Notes under the pieces: generated by a model
Told to the model about the DNA's origin: nothing
Database searches by the model: none
Seen by the model: only the letters and a program-made list of their open reading frames with translations
Shown here: one piece after another, positions 10,138-21,324 of the stretch
Layout of the letters: every line of letters begins with the position of its first letter
Numbering within the stretch: position 1 is the first letter of the stretch
Assembly: GCA_022605405.1 (NCBI GenBank)
Contig: JABYQQ010000005.1
Coordinates: 1,054,001-1,118,000, forward strand
Length of the DNA: 64,000 nt
Origin: Earliella scabrosa
Lineage: Eukaryota > Basidiomycota > Agaricomycetes > Polyporales > Polyporaceae
Direction: 5' to 3'
Position numbers and translations under genes: made by a program

Positions 10138-11609
10138 CTATCCCGAACTGAAGTAGGAAAGCTCGAGTCCTACGGACTTGATGGGTTTTGAACGGCTAGA
10201 GAGGTTTGATACCACCCCAAGGCTGACGAGAACATTCCGTAACCTCCCTTCCCACAGCAGCGAGATGTCCTGCAATCCCAAGAAATGCTCAGTATCATCA
10301 GTGATGTTGTCTGAGGTGTACAGTCACGTACAGTAGTTGTCGACACCTTCGCTTTCACCACACCCTGTACCTCGTCAGCCAATTCTGGCAACGATGCATG
10401 AGACTCATCATCAGACGACGGTGGATGTCGAGCTTTGCCGCGCCGCTGCCACCATTCCGCGCCCAGAGACCACTCGCTCTCATAGCTGTAGACATTAAAG
10501 TCGAAGCGTGATGCGAGAGAGAGGTCCCGCGACACCCGTGCAGCATATGCCCCAGAGATGTGTCCGAGCATGGGGTTAAAAAGCGCAGTGATTGTCGTGG
10601 GCGGTTGGGAGGGCGGTCCGCGAGGTGTCGATGGACCAGCAGAGGAGGCAGGGACCTGGAACGAGGGCGGGGTCGCATCGGGTAGTGTGGTGAAGCGTAT
10701 GCCGGTGGAGACACCTGCGCTCTTCTCCTTCGCGCTGAAGTAGAACTCGCCGCCCACGGACACTCTGCCCTTCAAGCCGCCTTCCATCGCGTCTTCCTCG
10801 TCCACGCGCTTCACCTTCCGACGGCCGGCGGGTGCATGGCCCTCCTCCGAGGACGCGTCAGTGTGGTTCCCGATCCGGCCGAAGTTGTACAAGGAGCGGA
10901 CGCCCCACATGCCGTCTTCTGCGCTCCATGTGTACTCGGTGCATACCTTGCCAGTGTCGTGCTGAAGACTGAACATGATGTTGCTGGAAGGCGAGTGCGC
11001 TCGAGACTTTTCGGAGGAGATCGGGGTGCGGGGGTCAGAGATGGCGGCGACCATGCCTTGGAGGGTAGGCGTAAGTCGTGTGGAGTATAGCGCATCGAGA
11101 CGGCCAGTGGGTATGTAGATGCGGCCATACAGCAGGTAGTCTTGAGGTGTTGTGAGATGTAGGACGGCGAGACCTGGTCAAGGCACTCACCGCGCGTGTC
11201 CACCCGTTCGCCTCCCTGCCAGACCTCCTCCTTTCCCTCCGGTCTTCTTGGCTGGTCAAAGACTTTGAAGCGGTCGACCATGTCCTTGAAGCGGACATCG
11301 CCTGAGCCCTTGACGTCCAAGTTGCAGCTGGTGAAGATGTACCCGACGGAGCCATTGAGCGACGGCAGGGCGTTCATGGAATATGATGTTTTGAACAGCG
11401 GATTGGGCGACTTGGAGATGGAGAAGTGCAGCCCTCGGGGGACACTGAAGTCGAGGAGTGCTGCTCAAGTGTCTGGACTAGGTCTCCACTCATAATAGAG
11501 GTGTTGGCGTACCATTCGAGGAGCGGGTAAGGTTGGCATATAGATTGTCTTCGTTCCAGCCGGTCTGTTTGTAGTAGCTGCGGAGGACGTAGGACGCAAA
11601 GGGATGCAT
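10138..11609 (-). CDS. MDM10: Mitochondrial distribution and morphology protein 10
   Basis: Four exons: 11609-11513, 11460-11191, 11140-10332, 10269-10138 (435 aa). It starts MHPFASYVLRSYYKQTGWNE and continues DFSVPRGLHFSISKSPNP and MNALPSLNGSVGYIFTSC, which are hallmark Mdm10 segments. It ends with the porin-like strands SVGLELSYFSSG. Known role: outer-membrane beta-barrel shared by ERMES (ER-mitochondria tether for lipid exchange) and the SAM/TOB assembly complex. The loop at about residues 205-300 is extended and Pro/Ser-rich, as often seen in fungal Mdm10. Its start codon lies only 281 bp from that of the DDX60-like helicase, so the two may share a bidirectional promoter. Confidence 0.93.
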
Positions 11610-11890
11610 CGCGGCGGCAGTCGTCCAGCGACCGTGCTCTGGTCCGAGACGATCGAGAGAACGGGCTGAGACTCGGCTGGCCAACAGGACAGAATATGGG
11701 CGTTTCCAGGCGATGACATATGCGCCGGCAGACGGACCGGGAAATGCCGCAGCACCATGTCCCTTTCCCTGATTTTGGCGGGAGATGCTCGCTGCAGCGA
11801 GGCTGCTTGCACGCGAACCTTCTGGGGCCTCAGCCTATCGTACGTCCCCAGTTCGTCGTCCCCCAGGACCCCTCCTTCTCCTTTACCGCC

Positions 11891-14800
11891 ATGGATCTCG
11901 ACGATTTCGACGCTGCCATCGCGCAGCTGTCTCTCGACGATGTGGAGGAGCCCGGTGTCTCTGCACAGAGTCCCCAAGATGCCGTCAAATACATCGACGC
12001 ACAGTGGTATACCCTCGTGAACAGGAGAGGTCGCTGGATGGATCTCATCGGAGATTATGCTGGCAGTGAGCCCTTCGTCGTGGACGGTACGTACCTCTCC
12101 ATGCTCAAACCGATTGGAATGCACATTGACCATGTCTGGTAGGCGAAGCGCTCATCGAACTCGTCCTCAATGACCCCCTCCTTGCATTGGGTCGGAAAGA
12201 CGGTATGTGCGTATATGAGAAGTGGGGCACTATCTCTCATCCAGCCGAGACAGACATCAGCTTCCAAGCCCTACATGCTGTCTATACTCTCGAGCGCATA
12301 CTACATGACATCGCAAGGCGGTCGGAATCCTTCGAGATCGTCTTTTGGCACGGTATGCACCTGCATATTATAGTGTGGTAGCGTGTCTGATTTCTGGCTC
12401 TTAGAGAGGCGTTTCTCGACATTGCTGTATGGAGAGAACGACTACATCTCCAGCTCTCGCTCGTTGGCACGGGCCCTACTCTTCAACCATATCAAGTCCC
12501 TTGACGTGGCCGTATACTCCTTCGTCGATTTGTCCGATCCGGAGTGGCTGAAGTATCAGAGGCTCAAGAAGGTGCGCTTCGCTTGGGTATCGTATGTTCC
12601 TACGCAGTTCTGACTGGCCAATCAGCCCATGTTTGTCATGACGAACGATGGGGGTGTCGTTCAAAGCACGTCCGCAAAAGCTGCAGCGGAGCGCGTCCTT
12701 CTACAGCGTGTCTTCGTCTACTCCTTGCTTTCTCAAGGGGTCTCAGTGACTCTACTACACGGCGCCCAGTATAGGGACTCAAAGGTTAGTTCGCTGCTAC
12801 GTCTACCGAAATACCATTCTCATATCGGTGTAGATCATGTCTTTCGTTTATGAGCAACGTCTTGACACCAATCCACGAGGTCGTTTCAAGGAGGAGTTCT
12901 GGCATGCTGTTGCAAATGCCTCCTCATCATTGTCGACCGAAGAGAACCGCATACGTTTGAACGCTCCTTTGCCACCGCTATCCCTCCAACCGCAAGCAGT
13001 TGAAGACGCGCCATCATACCTTCTTCAAAAACTAGCAGCAGACGTCAAGCAGCACGATCATTCTCCAGTGCTCCTCCAAGTCTTTGTTGGCCATATGCTT
13101 TCTGTCCCTCATCTTGAACTCAAGGAACGAGCAAGACCTACCGTTCATCTCCCGCCCGAGCTCACGACTACTTTGTCGAACGACTTCTTGCCCAAAGTGT
13201 ACTTGACTCTTGAGAACGTATCATCCCCGTCTACTATCGACGGTCGCATCTTTGCTGCTCTGCTGGATACTGTCCTCAGAACTCAAGATGCATCTCTGTC
13301 CACCTTGCTTGGGCCCGAGGTCTGGTCTCAGTTGGAGACCCTTTGGCACTCGTACAATCTGCCTTCTCCCGACTTGGCTTCCCTTCGTCAACGATACCCT
13401 CCATTAGACGGCGTGCAAAGCCCTAGCGAGGGTGATCGTCCGCCACTGAGCCTGCTTCCATTTACCCACCCGCTATTTGACCAGGAGCTTGCATCGATCC
13501 ACATCGATGTTGACCAGGAGAGCGATGACGACGAAGAAGCTGCGTCTCACCTCGAGTTCAACACGCTCTTCAGCGATACCCAGCACTGGCACAACCACAA
13601 GCGCGCGATTCTCCCTGCACACCTTGGAGGTAGTGATCATACGGGGCCTATGACGGAGTGGCAGAAGAAGAAGCAGTTACGGAGCGAGCAGCGGTTTATG
13701 TCGAAGCTGCAGTGGCAAGCAGAGACGCTCACTGGGGCTATGGGCACGCCCCTCCAGCAGATGGTTATCCCTAGTGCAGCTACCGCGAGGAAGTCGCGAT
13801 TTGCTACTCCTACTCCATCAAAACCCGAGGTGCGTGCTTGCTGTTGTGTACCTCGCAGTTGGAGCTAATGAGTTTTCTCTCCAAGGAAACCAAACCGGCG
13901 AAGCCTGCAAAGGGTGGACCGGGCAAGAAAGGGAAGAAGGAGACCCTCTCTTCGGCTGACAAGATTCGACTCGCCAACCAAGCCAAGAAGCAGGCCAAGG
14001 AGGACGACTCGAACGTGACCTGGTGGAAGGAGCAGCTCGCGACCGTCGAAGAAAGGCCGACGCCGTCGAAGATCGTCGCCATCGACCTCCTCATGCGCAA
14101 CAAGCGCACAAAAGAAGGCTGGCTTGCCGTGGAGGCGCGACTCTACCGCATACACCTCGAGTTTTCGCGCTGGTTGGAAGACCCTGCACACGAGAGCGCG
14201 GCAGCGCGTGATCGGTACAGCGTGTCCATCATGTGCATGGTGAAGGATTTGTACGAGTCGAAGGAGCTCTTTCCGACGGCGGCGAAGTACCTCGCGATGT
14301 CTCTCATTGCGCTGGGCTTCACGGACTACATCGAGGCGTTCGAGGCGTCCGCGACGGTCTCGAGCGAGGACCGCAGCTTGCACTTCGATTTCGTGAAGCT
14401 TGTCAAGTCGAAGAGCGGCAGCGCAGTGCACAAGTGGATGCGCATCACCGAGGATCCTGTTGTTTGGCAGCTGCGGCTCTTCGGGGAGTTCATGGACAGG
14501 AGCATGGACAGTACAAGCGACCCGAGGGTGTCGTTCAAGCCTGATGCGTGGCAGCGAAAGGTGCTGGACTGCCTGGACAGGAACGAGTCTGTACTTGTCG
14601 CAGGTACGTTCGGCTCAGGTTGGGCTCTGAAGCAATGCTCATGCGTTCTCCGTAGCCCCGACGAGTGCAGGAAAGACATTCATTTCGTACTACGCCATGG
14701 AGAAGCTTCTCCGGACGTCAGACGACGATATCCTAGTCTACGTTGCCCCAACAAAGGCGCTCGTCAGTCAGATCGCAGCCGAGGTGTATGCGCGGTTCAG

Positions 14801-17800
14801 GAAGGAGCTCGGTAGTAGTGAGTGCTTGTCGTATAGTACCTCTGGAGTCGTGACTAAAAGGTTGGTTCGCAGAGGCATGCTGGGCGATCCACACAAGAGA
14901 CTATCGCGTGCACAACCCTCAAAACTGCCAGATTCTGGTCACTGTTCCCGAGATGCTGGCGACGATGCTGCTCTCACCACCACTGGCGAGAACATGGACC
15001 CCACGTATTAAGCGGTCGGTCTATCATATATGTGTATATCAGTGTTGATACTGAGAGCATACGTTTACAGCATTATTCTTGACGAGATCCACACCATCGG
15101 TCAACAAGAAGGCGGCGCGGTCTGGGAACAGATCATCTTGCTTGCGCCTTGTCCTCTCATGTAAGGACTCAATTCTCTTGGTGGGCGATAAATATTGACA
15201 GGCGTTCAGTGGTCTCTCGGCGACGATCGGAGAGCCGGAAAAGTTCAACGCATGGCTCGCATCTGTTCAAGAGGCCCATGGCTTCAAGCACACTTTCATC
15301 CATCATCCGCATCGGTACTCGCATCTCCGCAAGTTCACGTACCTCATCCAACCAGATGAACAGCCCGCATCATTCAATGGTCTGCCCGAGCACAAGCGGA
15401 CCGAGCGGATGCGCTTCGTCCATCCCATCTCGATGCTCTCGTTCGGTGCGCGACGTCTCCCTCCAGACTTCTCGCTGGAGGCTGCGGACTGCCTTTCCTT
15501 GTTCCACGCCTTCAACAGCTGTCGAGATCGGCTCGAGTTCGACCTCGACTCGTTGGATCCTACTAAATTCTTTGCCGATGCGAAGGGGTCGTTGCTTAAG
15601 CAGAAGGACATCTTGCGCTATGAGGCGGCGCTGACTGGGCATATCTCTGCGCTGATCGACTCAACAGATCCGCAGGACCAGTGTTCGGTGCTGAATAATG
15701 TCATCACGAAGGTCTCGGATCCCGTCACCCTGAAGGCCGATCAGAGGTACATCCCGGACTCCAAGCAGTTCTACTCCAACCTCATCACCCTCATCTCGGA
15801 CCTACATGCGAGTGGCGACCTCGTAAGTTGAATCTGTATCATCTTCGCGAGTATAGATGACTGAGAGACGTGCAGCCAGCACTCCTATTCAACTTTGATC
15901 GCAAGGTCTGTGAGACGATGGCGCAGGTCATGCTTGACGTCCTCGAGCGTGCGGAAGCCAAGTGGCGCGAGACAAACCCGGAGTGGAAGCGCAAGATCAA
16001 GCAGTGGGAGTTGTGGGTCTCGAAGGCAAAGGAGCGCGAGCGACAGGCGGAGCGTCAGAAGAAGGTCAAGAAGGAGGACGAGCACCCCTCGGCCACTGCA
16101 GAGCCGGATACAAGCTGGGAGAGCTCGTTCAACCCGGATGACCCTTCTCCCCAGTTCTCGTTTGCGGGCATGTCGCCGGCTTTCACGAAGGAGGACCTGG
16201 ATGAGGAGATCCGGAGCCTTGCGAGGTGGAGTTCTGCCCCAGAGTGGGCACTGAAGGCCCTGCAGAGGGGCATTGGCGTCCATCACTCCGGTATGAACAA
16301 GCACTATCGTACGCTCGTGGAGAGGTACGTGAGGTTTCTGATAAATGTCCACCGCCATATACTCATTACTTGCTGTAGCTTGTACCGCTCAGGATACTTG
16401 CGAGTTGTCATTGCAACAGGTGCGGTCCTTTGCTATACTTCGTGCGAGCCGTAATTCAGCATTGTGATAGGAACGCTCGCTCTCGGTATCAACGCTCCGA
16501 CGAAGACCTCCGTATTTTGCGGCGACTCTCCTTTCCTTACGGCTCTAATGGTACGTCCTTGTGTTGTACGATTGACGAAGATCTCTCATACGTCTCTATA
16601 GTACCGTCAATGTGCTGGCCGTGCCGGTCGTCGAGGCTTCGACCTGCTTGGCAAGGTCGTTTTCTATGGGCTTCCCATGGACAGGTGTCAGCGTTTGGTG
16701 CTCTCCAAACTGCCGTCACTCGGTGGCAACTTCCCTCTCACATCAACCATGGTCCTCCGACTGTTCAACCTCTTGCAAGGCTCCAACAACGCTCCGGTGG
16801 CCCGCGATGCAGTCAAGAGCCTCCTCCGTCTTCCTCACGTCAGCTTCGTATCCGAAGTAGGCCGGGAGCAAATCCTGCATCACATCCGCTTCAGCATCGA
16901 CTACCTTCGCCGCGCTGGTCTACTCGACTCGGAAGGTAATCCTATCAACTTGTTCGGTATCGCTGCGCATCTCTACTACACCGAGCCAAGCAACCTGGCA
17001 CTCGTGGCCCTTCTGCGCCATGGCGTGATCCACCGCATCTGCAATCAGGCCAGCTTGAACAACGCCAAACGCGACCTCATGCTCCTTCTCTCCCACCTCT
17101 TCGGGCGGCGGTACCTTCCAAAAGCCTACGCTTCGGCGACGCACATTACCAGCAAGTCTCCGTCCATGGTCGTTCTTCCTCCGCTGTCGGACGATGCACG
17201 TCGGGTACTTCTACAGCACGAAGACCACATCAAGCGAGTCTTCACCGGATATTCACTCGCCTACCTGTCGCACCATGCCGAAGCCCTTGGGCAAGACACA
17301 CACCTGCCGTTCAGCGGGAAGACGCTATGCCCCTCTATCTCCCAGGCGGCTCCCTCTGCTTTCAGGAAGTATTTGCAGAGTACCGCCGTTCAAGCCGTAG
17401 CTCGCTCGCCCTTCGTTGCAACATCTGGACATGGAGACAGCTTCGGGAGCATACAGGAGCTCACCGAGACCTCGAGGCATGGTCTCCACCTCAACGAGTA
17501 CGCGATCCCCTCAATGCGCCAGTTCACGTCCGTTCCTGGGAAGGATACCGAGGAGTTCGCGCTGAACGCGTACCTCCTTGACTTCTTCACGCACGGGCAG
17601 ACAGCGGCGCTGAAGGCGGCGAACGGCATCCGCGAGGGCGAGATGTGGTATGTCCTGCAGGACTTCTCGCTCACCCTCAAGTCGATCCGCACTGGGCTCG
17701 TGCAGCTGCTTCAGAAGGCGTCCGCAAATGCCAGCAGCAGGGCGGATTCGGCAGCGGGCGACGATGGCGTGTCGGAGCTTGATAGTGGGTATGGCACGCT

Positions 17801-17954
17801 GGATCCGGCGGAGGCGGACCCGGACTTGGAGGGCTCCGAGCAGGGCGAGTTCAAGAGGCCTGTGGGCGTGTCGGACCGGGATTGGAGGGTGTTTGAGGTC
17901 GTCAATGCGGTGACGGCTGAGTTTGACGAAAAGTTCCGCGCGATGTGGGCTTAG
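11891..17954 (+). CDS. DDX60-like superfamily 2 DExH-box helicase
   Basis: Fifteen exons: 11891-12086, 12143-12202, 12245-12352, 12405-12571, 12626-12784, 12834-13829, 13886-14603, 14656-14817, 14873-15014, 15071-15160, 15210-15822, 15876-16324, 16379-16419, 16471-16550, 16602-17954 (1,777 aa). A long N-terminal region precedes the helicase core. Core motifs: [18 protein letters not shown] (about 802), Ia [11 protein letters not shown], Ib TVPEML, II DEIH (about 907), [55 protein letters not shown] (about 1328). Motif order and the VI sequence place it in the Ski2-like group, and overall length and N-terminal extension fit DDX60. In mammals DDX60 is linked to antiviral RNA sensing; the role of fungal homologues is not established. 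A Lys/Glu-rich insert lies between motifs IV and V. Confidence 0.87.
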
Positions 17955-18215
17955 GAGGGCTCATGCTATGGCGTTCCGGATACAATGCATGCACACGAAC
18001 CATCACGTCACAGATGATCCTTCGTTTCCATCGCGTGTTCGCAAATGTTTTGTCGTCGCTTTCTTGCTTACCCGTTTGCTACCATGGAGTTGTGTGATGT
18101 TCGTCAAGTCCAATGTATATCCTTCTGTTGTAGTGCTCCCTGTGGCTGTGCTCCGTCCAAACCTCTTCTGATAACATCCATGTTCGAGGTTGGAGGCTTA
18201 TAGCCTTCGAGGGCG

Positions 18216-19327
18216 ATGGTTTCTCTCTTTCCGCCGCCATGTCCACAGCTCCCGGAATTCCAGAGTCTGGTCGTCAGAGGCTCCTTCCATGCGTCTGCAC
18301 CCATCCACCTGCTGCTCTCGCACACCATTGATAATCCCGAGGCGCGAGCCGTCTTCCTCACTCCACGTCGAGATTTCCTCAAAAATGCGCTGGTGGAGCT
18401 GAACGAACAATGGATCAGCCAGCATAGCGGCACTGGCAAGCATTGCGCTGCAGCCCAGCGTACTCAGATATAGTACGTCGTTGTGGATTCGAACGACTTG
18501 GGGGGTAATCCAACATCTCCCACAGCTACCCGCCAACGTTGGCGCACTTGCGCTTCATTTTGTCCACACTGCACGAATACGATGATACGCTCCATCATGC
18601 GAAGACGACGCTCGAAAGTGCGCCCACGTTACTCGTGCTCCATGATGTGTCTGCATACTTCACCGCTCAAGCATCGGAGGCGACGTAAGGCACCTCCTCA
18701 TCGTACCTACGCACCTATCTCTGAATGAGCTCACGACCCTGTTGTCAGAGTTTCTGCATACTTGTCCGTCGTCTCGTCGGCGTTGGCCCTAACAGCATCC
18801 TGGTCTCCTCGCAGGTGAGTATGCTTCCTATTGGTCTGACTCGGAGTAGCTTGGCTTACGCCGAGCGCCGCAGCCAAACCACGTCGCGGCTGGTGCTCTT
18901 CGACTCGGGGCTGAGCGCGCTGAAGCTCCCTATCCTGCGCTCGCTGTCCTTTGACGAGGCTGGAGACGCTGAGGCCCGCCGCCGCGACACGCTCTCTGTC
19001 CTGCTCGAGCGGTACTTTGAGTGGCGTGCTGAGTTTCAGGAAGGTGAGAGTTTCATATTGCAGTCGAAGTCAACTGCTCTCACTGTGCGGGTACCTTGAG
19101 TAGAGCCGGAGCCAAACTCAGAGGATGACATGGAGACAGAGGAAGAAGGTGAAGCTAGAGAGCCGGAGAGCAGGACGATGAGACTACATCGCATAGCAAG
19201 ACACGGGCAGATGATGGAAGGTGGGAATCTTGAGGACGAGGAGGCAGATATAGTCTGGACATGGACCGAGTCTGTCCAGACGAGCCAGGATGGTCTTGTA
19301 CGGACGTTACTTTTGTGGGATCAATGA
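18216..19327 (+). CDS. Unidentified protein, possibly a degenerate Rad51-paralog-like fold
   Basis: Five exons: 18216-18472, 18526-18684, 18749-18814, 18874-19043, 19104-19327 (291 aa). I do not recognise the family with certainty. Visible features: an N-terminal strand-turn-helix (SLVVRGSFHASAPIHLLLSH) where RecA-type ATPases place a Walker A loop but without GxxxxGK[ST], and APTLLVLHDVSAYF, which resembles the Walker B strand (hhhhDSVSA) of Rad51 paralogs. A further strand is RLVLFDSGLSALKLPILRSL. An acidic linker (about 218-235) precedes a C-terminal end with VWTWTESVQTS and RTLLLW. ATP-free Rad51-like folds are known in Shu-complex subunits (Psy3/Csm2), so a recombination accessory role is possible. 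That is inference from pattern only. Splice phases are consistent across all four introns. Confidence 0.65.
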
Positions 19328-19630
19328 ACTTGAAGTTGGTGCACTTCGCGTTGGTCTAGTTCTAGTGTTGAAGGACCGTCTATCCCCCCCTCAGTAGGTC
19401 CCATCGTCTGCCTAGGGGAGACAAAGTTCTAGTCCTCGACAGAGCTGTTCGGATATGCGACTGTTGCGCCACAATCGCTTGCCAACTCACCGAAAGAATC
19501 ATATGATTGAAACGGACGAGGCGCTAGATGCCGGACTCCGTGGAACTCGGAGTTTGTCCCGATCTCGAGGACCACCACCAACGTACAACCCACCGACGCC
19601 GTGTTTCCCACCGCGCGAGCAGGCCCGGCC
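19328..19630. other. Short intergenic region before PEX12
   Basis: 303 bp between two co-oriented genes. It presumably holds the terminator of the upstream gene and the PEX12 promoter. No recognisable element was seen. Confidence 0.4.
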
Positions 19631-21003
19631 ATGGAATTCTTCAACGACGTCGGAGATGACCCGCTGAAGCCCACACTGTTTGAGCTTGTAGCACAAGAGC
19701 AGCTGCGAGACCTCCTCCAACCCGCCCTGAAGTATGTGCTCTCGGTGAGAGGTCTCCCGTCATGACTGCCAGAGGAACCGTCTCAACGCGTCCCAGGTCT
19801 TTGCGCAATCATACCCCCGATACCTCCTGCGAATAGTCAACCGACATGAGGAGTTCTACGCGCTGCTCATGCTCTTCGTCGAGAGACACTATCTCCGCAC
19901 ACAGGGTGAGTCGTCTATTCCGACGTGGGGCGCGATGGAAATGGACGCGGCATGCAGGCGCGTCGTTTGCGGAGAACTTCTACGGTCTGAAGAGGCGAAG
20001 AGCGCCGCTCTTCAAGACAGACCGCACCAGGAGCGCGGTTGGAGGAGTTTTTGCAGAGGAGAAGCTGAGGGACAGGGAGATCTGGCGTTCGCTGCTATTC
20101 CTGGTATGTCCAGGCTTTCCTCGTGTATCATCTTCCAACTCATGTATTCCCCGTGTACGCACGTAGGTCGGCCTTCCCTACATTCGTGCGAAGGCACAGG
20201 ACTATTTTGAGGAGCTGGGGGGTGGACTGCAGACAGACCTCATTGAAGACACGCGACATGTCCCCGCGGACGAGGTGAGCACGTCGCTTCCCTTTTCACA
20301 TACCACATACAGATCGTCTGACCATGCGCAGTCATGGAAGGGGCGTCTGAAGCGAGCGTACAAGATTGCGTACCCATGGCTGAACACGTCGCTCGAAGTC
20401 TGGTTACTGATCTACAACATCGCTTACCTGTTCGAGCGAACGCCGTACTATCGTCCGTGGTTGTCGTGGGTGGGCGTGGACTTGCGCAGGGTGAGCGCAG
20501 ACGACCTGGTGAGCCACTCACGTGTCCGTGCCATAGCTATCATCCTGACAAGCGTGTAGCGTGCTGCCCAGATCGCGCCGAAGCAGCCGCGAGTGCAGAG
20601 ACCCCGCGGGATGCTCGAGCTGCTGAAACGTCTGCTATGGAAGTCGCCACGGCTGTTACTGGACTCGTTGAAGGTTCTGCTTCCGACGGCGATATTCTTC
20701 ATCAAGTTCCTGGAGTGGTGGTATTCGCCATCGTCGCCCGCGCGGTCGCTGTCGACCTCGCCGGTCGGACCCAGCGTGCCCCCGCCACGACTGCACCCGC
20801 CACATCCACAGGGGATACGGATGGATGACGTTGAGTATGGAACGTGTCCGCTGTGTCGCGAGGCCATCTCGAACGCGACGGCGTTTCCGTCGGGCTATGT
20901 GTTCTGCTACCGATGTGCACACGACTGGGTGGAGAAGGAGGGCCGGTGTCCTGTGACACTTGTGCGTGCGCGGATGTGGCAGCTGAGGAAAATCCTGGTG
21001 TGA
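19631..21003 (+). CDS. PEX12: Peroxin-12, RING component of the peroxisomal ubiquitin ligase
   Basis: Six exons: 19631-19744, 19797-19905, 19958-20103, 20167-20274, 20332-20508, 20560-21003 (365 aa). The Pex2/Pex12 N-terminal domain is visible as MEFFNDVGDDPLKPTLFELV, VFAQSYPRYLLRIVNRHEEF and NFYGLKRR. Membrane segments occur around SLEVWLLIYNIAYLFE and SLKVLLPTAIFFIKFLEWWY. The C-terminal RING-like domain starts at about residue 314 (CPLCREAISNATA ... FCYRCAHDWV ... GRCPVT) and lacks the full set of zinc ligands, as is normal for Pex12. Known role: with Pex2 and Pex10 it forms the retrotranslocation channel and E3 that ubiquitinates Pex5. The second exon could also begin 24 bases earlier, but that would leave a 28-nt intron. 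Confidence 0.93.
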
Positions 21004-21324
21004 TGTGTATCTGTACTAATAGTAGGCCGTAGCGTCGTCTTCCAATGTGATTCTGGCGATGGAACGCACGTTCGTGCGCGAGTCCGGAGCCCGATCCGCT
21101 CGTCTCGCGTAGATGATCTCGATGGAGATTGAGGAGAGGAGGGGCTAATTGGCGTGCACGTGGGTCGGAATCGCGAGAGTGCGCGTCGACGGTCTCTGCG
21201 GACGCGGACGGCCAGGCAAATACGCCTTGCTCTCGGCCAATGGGGCCTCTTACCCGTCTGCCTTTTCCTGTCACTCGACCTCCTCTGTCCTACTCTTGAC
21301 TCCAGCCCGTAGCTGCCCACCCCA
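21004..21324. other. PEX12-PHO81 intergenic region
   Basis: 321 bp between co-oriented genes. It is rich in CG and contains no exon, repeat or RNA gene that I can support. Confidence 0.4.

Noticed and set aside
18473..18525. A B-box-like GATTCGAAC inside an intron of the unidentified gene
   Set aside because: The intron is 53 nt, too short for a tRNA, and no cloverleaf pairing exists.
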